Source of the DNA: Scatosoma sp045128175
GTDB taxonomy: Bacteria; Bacillota; Clostridia; Christensenellales; Borkfalkiaceae
NCBI GenBank assembly: GCA_045128175.1
Contig: JBGVRF010000116.1
Location: 1-8,542 of the forward strand
Direction: 5' to 3'
DNA: 8,542 bases
Position numbers and translations under genes: made by a program. Shown one piece after another: positions 6,515 through 8,542 of the stretch (the first letter of the stretch is position 1; each line of letters starts with the position of its first letter). The notes under the pieces are model-generated. The model searched no databases. It saw only the letters and a list, made by a program, of their open reading frames with translations, and was not told the origin of the DNA.

Positions 6515-6544
6515 AAAACCCCGTTCGAAACCGAACGGGGTTTT
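6515..6544. terminator. Strong bidirectional intrinsic terminator
   Basis: AAAACCCCGTTCG (6515-6527), loop AAAC and CGAACGGGGTTTT (6532-6544) make a perfect 13-bp stem with A-run and T-run flanks, working on both strands. It separates the convergent parB-like gene (plus) and the small membrane protein gene ending at 6558 (minus). Confidence 0.93.
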
Positions 6545-6557
6545 AACGTAGATGACG

Positions 6558-6782
6558 TTAAATAATAAACCAGATGCGACAAATACTGCCCGAAAAGATC
6601 ATGCAGATAAGGTCGAGTACCCAGATCAGCCAACCGCCGAAGATACGCACGATGGCCGCAATGATACGGCCTTCTTTAAAGCATGTGACCACACCGAGAA
6701 TCCAAGCCGTAAAAGGAATGATCGCAAGGATAAGACTCACCAACCGGCCGAGTCCCAAATAGCCTTTTGATGATTTCGCCAT
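6558..6782 (-). CDS. Small two-helix membrane protein (74 aa), unknown function
   Basis: The 74-residue product has two predicted membrane helices (about 13-34 and 40-63) joined by a short basic loop (FKEGR, 35-39). It has no cleavable signal peptide and no known catalytic motif. AGGAGG (6788-6793) lies 5 nt before the ATG, and a near-perfect promoter lies upstream, so this is a real, independently transcribed gene. It shares the pattern IxP-x(3)-WI ... GW-x(4)-D-x-I-x(5)-G with the neighbouring 79-residue protein, suggesting diverged paralogues. I recognise similar small proteins as hypotheticals of gut Clostridia, but no function is known to me. Confidence 0.8.
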   Translation of the reverse strand: MAKSSKGYLGLGRLVSLILAIIPFTAWILGVVTCFKEGRIIAAIVRIFGGWLIWVLDLICMIFSGSICRIWFII

Positions 6783-6815
6783 AAAAACCTCCTGTGTTTT
6801 TAGATTTGTAAAAAC

Positions 6816-6844
6816 AGTATACTATATTTTTTTCGTTCTGTCAA
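6816..6844 (-). promoter_or_regulatory. Sigma-A promoter for the 74-aa membrane protein gene
   Basis: On the minus strand TTGACA (6844-6839), a 17-bp A-rich spacer and TATACT (6821-6816). Expected start is near 6809, about 27 nt before the ATG, with AGGAGG in between. Confidence 0.88.
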
Positions 6845-6872
6845 GATAATTTCGTAAAAAGATTGAGAAAGA

Positions 6873-6897
6873 AAAATCCGCCCGACGGACGGATTTT
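6873..6897 (-). terminator. Intrinsic terminator of the 79-aa membrane protein gene
   Basis: Read on the minus strand, AAAATCCG and CGGATTTT form an 8-bp stem around a 9-nt loop that can itself pair partly, followed by a T-rich tract. It lies 10 bp past the stop at 6908 and before the next promoter, so it isolates the two genes. Confidence 0.75.
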
Positions 6898-6907
6898 GTT
6901 TTGCAGG

Positions 6908-7147
6908 TCAATCTGCAAGGATAAGGTGGCCTTTCAACAAAAGATAAATAAAGTCGATCAAGCCCAAGAACCAACCCCAACCTACGACAAGGAAAAGGAC
7001 GAACACAACAAGGTGGACAAGGCTCTTCGTGCGAAGCAAAACAGACAATCTTACAAGCAATTCGCAAATCCAGCCCACGACGGGAAGAAGAAGTAAAATT
7101 GCTTTGACGAGAACGGATTGGCTGTTAAACCATTTATCAAACTGCAT
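6908..7147 (-). CDS. Small two-helix membrane protein (79 aa), unknown function
   Basis: The 79-residue product has a short amphipathic start (MQFDKWFNSQS) and two membrane segments (about 12-34 and 44-71) with a basic loop (LRTK) between them. Trp and Gly are conserved in position with the 74-residue neighbour: LLPVVGWI matches AIIPFTAWI, and GWFLGLIDFI matches GWLIWVLDLI. AGGAGG (7156-7161) sits 8 nt before the ATG. It has its own promoter with an 18-bp palindrome near the start point, and its own terminator. Function is unknown; an envelope-stress or membrane-modulating role would be a guess only. Confidence 0.8.
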   Translation of the reverse strand: MQFDKWFNSQSVLVKAILLLLPVVGWICELLVRLSVLLRTKSLVHLVVFVLFLVVGWGWFLGLIDFIYLLLKGHLILAD

Positions 7148-7161
7148 AGACGTAACCTCCT

Positions 7162-7179
7162 ATTATAGTATTCTATAAT
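7162..7179. promoter_or_regulatory. 18-bp palindrome over the transcription start (candidate operator)
   Basis: ATTATAG-TATT-CTATAAT is a perfect 7-bp inverted repeat located just downstream of the -10 box (7181-7186) and directly upstream of AGGAGG (7156-7161). The position fits an operator bound by a dimeric repressor, or a 5'-end hairpin in the mRNA. No regulator gene is adjacent. Confidence 0.45.
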
Positions 7180-7180
7180 C

Positions 7181-7209
7181 AGTATACTACTTATTTTTTA
7201 ATTTGTTAA
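7181..7209 (-). promoter_or_regulatory. Sigma-A promoter for the 79-aa membrane protein gene
   Basis: On the minus strand TTAACA (7209-7204), a 17-bp spacer and TATACT (7186-7181). Expected start is near 7174, inside the adjoining palindrome. Confidence 0.8.
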
Positions 7210-7263
7210 CAAGTATGAAAAAGGAAAATCAAAAAAGATGGAAGATCCGATCGATTTATTTGA

Positions 7264-7506
7264 TTATTTGTCATTTTCTTCCTGATCTTTCTGCGGATTG
7301 AAAAAGGATGGTTCATCCGAAGGCGGCTGGTTGGTGGAGACAGGCTCGTTTATGCGCTTGCAGGCTTTCATCAGTCCGAAAAAGAGAAATGCGAACAGCG
7401 CGCAGATCCCTGCGTACATCCACCCAAAAAACGCGCCGATCGGGATGACGACGGCAACGCATATCGCCGAAAGTATAGTAAAAATGATTTGCAATTTCAA
7501 ATACAT
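7264..7506 (-). CDS. Small membrane protein with charged C-terminal tail (80 aa), unknown function
   Basis: The 80-residue product has two adjacent membrane segments (about 5-28 and 30-47), a basic KACKR boundary at 47-51 and a polar, acidic tail rich in Pro, Asn, Gln and Glu to the end. The basic boundary suggests a cytoplasmic tail. GGGAG (7513-7517) lies 6 nt before the ATG and a promoter lies upstream. It does not share the Trp/Gly pattern of the other two small proteins, so it is probably unrelated. No catalytic motif and no known family were recognised. No convincing terminator was found between its stop and the promoter of the 79-residue gene. Confidence 0.72.
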   Translation of the reverse strand: MYLKLQIIFTILSAICVAVVIPIGAFFGWMYAGICALFAFLFFGLMKACKRINEPVSTNQPPSDEPSFFNPQKDQEENDK

Positions 7507-7543
7507 AATGATCTCCCTATTATTTTTTTGTTATATATAATAT

Positions 7544-7572
7544 ATTGTACACGCGCGCGCGCGAAAAGTCAA
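7544..7572 (-). promoter_or_regulatory. Sigma-A promoter with an alternating CG spacer, for the 80-aa gene
   Basis: On the minus strand TTGACT (7572-7567), 17 bp, TACAAT (7549-7544). Positions 7546-7563 are strictly alternating purine-pyrimidine and include six CG dinucleotides in a row (7552-7563). It is back to back with the PHP promoter; only 18 bp separate the two -35 boxes. Confidence 0.78.
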
Positions 7573-7590
7573 GAAAAAGGGGCCGGAAAG

Positions 7591-7619
7591 TTGACAATAT
7601 TTTTGGAAAATAGTATAAT
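7591..7619 (+). promoter_or_regulatory. Sigma-A promoter for the PHP-domain gene
   Basis: TTGACA (7591-7596), a 17-bp spacer and TATAAT (7614-7619), fully consensus. Expected start is near 7626, giving a short leader of about 26 nt. Confidence 0.92.
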
Positions 7620-7639
7620 TATCGGGTAGGAAAGAAATC

Positions 7640-7644
7640 GGAGG
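7640..7644 (+). promoter_or_regulatory. Ribosome-binding site deciding the PHP gene start
   Basis: GGAGG is only 1 nt from an in-frame ATG at 7646 but 7 nt from the ATG at 7652, so the second is the likely start. Confidence 0.75.
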
Positions 7645-7651
7645 TATGCGT

Positions 7652-8374
7652 ATGGAAAAAATAGCGGGGTGGTTGCGGATTGATCCGCACGTACATTCCA
7701 GTGGGGCAAGCTTTTGCAGTAAGGTGACCTGCGAGGAGATCGTCGACGCAAAGATCGGGCTTAGCTACGACGGCGTGGTGCTTACCAATCATTGCCAACC
7801 GTGGTATTATCAGCCTGAAGAGCATAAAGAGTGGGCGCGGAAATTCATCGCAGAATACGAACGCGGCCGTCAGTATGCAAGATCGAAGGGATTTCGTTTT
7901 TTTCTGGGAATAGAGGTGTCTGTGTCCTTGCCTGCATATTCCGATTGGCTGCTGTATGGCGTAACGGAAAAATTTTTAAAGGAAGCCGATTGTTTGTATC
8001 AGCTTGACCAACGTACGTTGTTTGCGCTTTGTCGCGCGTATAACGTAGTGATGGTGCAGGCGCATCCGCTCAGACAGCAATTGTTGGATACGCGGTATAT
8101 GCACGGGATCGAGATAAATTGCACGCCGGGGGATCTGGAAAAACGGGAAATGATCGAGCATTTGGCGAACGAATACGGTTTGATGGTCACTTGCGGCACC
8201 GATTATCACTCGGAAGACCGCGTGTATCGAGGTGGGATCCTGATCCCCGATACGGTTACGGACAGCGAAGAATTGGCTACGTATTTCCGATCTACGGATA
8301 AAACGCGGATTTTTACGGGTGATCGGCTGGAAGAATATCCCGTTTTCCCTGCTTTGTGGCAAAAAAAGGCATGA
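7652..8374 (+). CDS. PHP-domain metal-dependent phosphoesterase-like protein
   Basis: The 240-residue product is a single PHP (polymerase and histidinol phosphatase) domain, a TIM-barrel-like fold that binds two or three divalent metals and usually hydrolyses phosphoesters. Metal-ligand motifs are visible in order: HxH at H13/H15 in IDPHVHSSG, LTNH (H47), GIE (E88), QAHP (H138) and GTDYH (D184, H186). The second motif reads TNH rather than TDH, a variant I associate with a common Bacillota subfamily. There is no signal peptide or membrane segment, and no fused polymerase or helix-hairpin-helix domain, so it is a free-standing cytoplasmic enzyme. The substrate is not predictable; nucleotides, sugar phosphates or histidinol phosphate are known family substrates. 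It is transcribed alone from a perfect promoter, divergent from the 80-residue membrane protein gene. Confidence 0.88.
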   Translation: MEKIAGWLRIDPHVHSSGASFCSKVTCEEIVDAKIGLSYDGVVLTNHCQPWYYQPEEHKEWARKFIAEYERGRQYARSKGFRFFLGIEVSVSLPAYSDWLLYGVTEKFLKEADCLYQLDQRTLFALCRAYNVVMVQAHPLRQQLLDTRYMHGIEINCTPGDLEKREMIEHLANEYGLMVTCGTDYHSEDRVYRGGILIPDTVTDSEELATYFRSTDKTRIFTGDRLEEYPVFPALWQKKA

Positions 8375-8380
8375 TCCTAC

Positions 8381-8416
8381 AAAATTTTTAAATTTTTTAA
8401 AATTTTTTTAAAAAAG
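8381..8416. promoter_or_regulatory. A/T-tract region, possible UP element or curved DNA
   Basis: After the PHP stop comes a 36-bp stretch made only of A and T runs, with A-to-T junctions at about 8384, 8392 and 8402, close to helical spacing. It lies immediately upstream of the strong promoter at 8430. Such tracts bind the RNA polymerase alpha subunit C-terminal domain. No GC stem is present, so it is not a typical terminator for the PHP gene. Confidence 0.5.
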
Positions 8417-8429
8417 CATGAAAAAACAG

Positions 8430-8458
8430 TTGACATAGGGTTAAAAAAGTGGTAGAAT
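8430..8458 (+). promoter_or_regulatory. Strong sigma-A promoter for a gene beyond the right edge
   Basis: TTGACA (8430-8435), a 17-bp spacer and TAGAAT (8453-8458). The region 8459-8542 has no credible start codon with a ribosome-binding site and is a purine-rich leader. The window ends in AAAAAAGTT after an A/T tract, which could be the beginning of a second TTGACA-type box. Confidence 0.8.
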
Positions 8459-8542
8459 GGACAAGCTGTCGTCGAGAGGCGGTGGTCAAGCGGAAAGAAA
8501 AGGTCGAAAAACGAAAGAAAATAAAAAATTTTCAAAAAAGTT

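Noticed and set aside
6552..7096. Plus-strand ORFs opposite the small membrane proteins
   Set aside because: Lys/Asn/Gln-rich antisense frames without promoters; the minus frames have promoters, AGGAGG sites, terminators and clear membrane helices.
8470..8542. tRNA or riboswitch at the right edge
   Set aside because: No cloverleaf arms or T-loop sequence and no recognised aptamer core could be read in the leader.

Overview
The window looks like a stretch of a Bacillota (probably uncultured Clostridia) chromosome. The evidence is canonical sigma-A promoters with 17-bp spacers before most transcription units, purine-rich Shine-Dalgarno sites, intrinsic terminators, and the lon-engB (lonA-ysxC) gene order familiar from Bacillus and relatives. 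No plasmid, phage or transposase gene and no CRISPR array is visible. The species assignment is inference.

Layout. 1-552 (minus): the first 184 codons of a DUF1538 multi-pass membrane protein that runs off the left edge, with a perfect consensus promoter. 553-816: a divergent intergenic region with a second promoter firing rightward. 817-1983 (plus): an RlmI-type 23S rRNA m5C methyltransferase. 2090-4513 (plus): an ATP-dependent Lon protease with an unusual Lys/Pro-rich tail. 4514-4769: about 250 bp without a gene, filled with palindromic repeat elements. 4770-5447 (plus): the ribosome-biogenesis GTPase EngB/YsxC. 5568-6410 (plus): a divergent ParB/Spo0J-like protein. 6411-6544: tandem hairpins, an inverted copy of the repeat core found after lon, and a strong bidirectional terminator. 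6558-7506 (minus): three small membrane proteins, each with its own promoter and ribosome-binding site. 7652-8374 (plus): a PHP-domain metal-dependent phosphoesterase with a perfect promoter. 8375-8542: an A/T-tract region and a strong rightward promoter whose gene lies beyond the window.

RlmI, Lon and EngB form a housekeeping block covering rRNA modification, protein quality control and large-subunit assembly; they are codirectional and no strong terminator is seen between rlmI and lon. The ParB-like gene follows EngB rather than sitting beside parA, and its CTP-binding box is degenerate. The small membrane proteins are independently transcribed and two of them look like diverged paralogues.

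The most unusual material is non-coding. Palindromic elements sit immediately after the lon and parB-like stop codons and share a 43-bp core in opposite orientations. Two tandem hairpins differ by a compensatory base-pair change. An alternating CG tract fills the spacer of one promoter. An 18-bp palindrome lies over the expected start point of another. No clear new multi-gene system was found.
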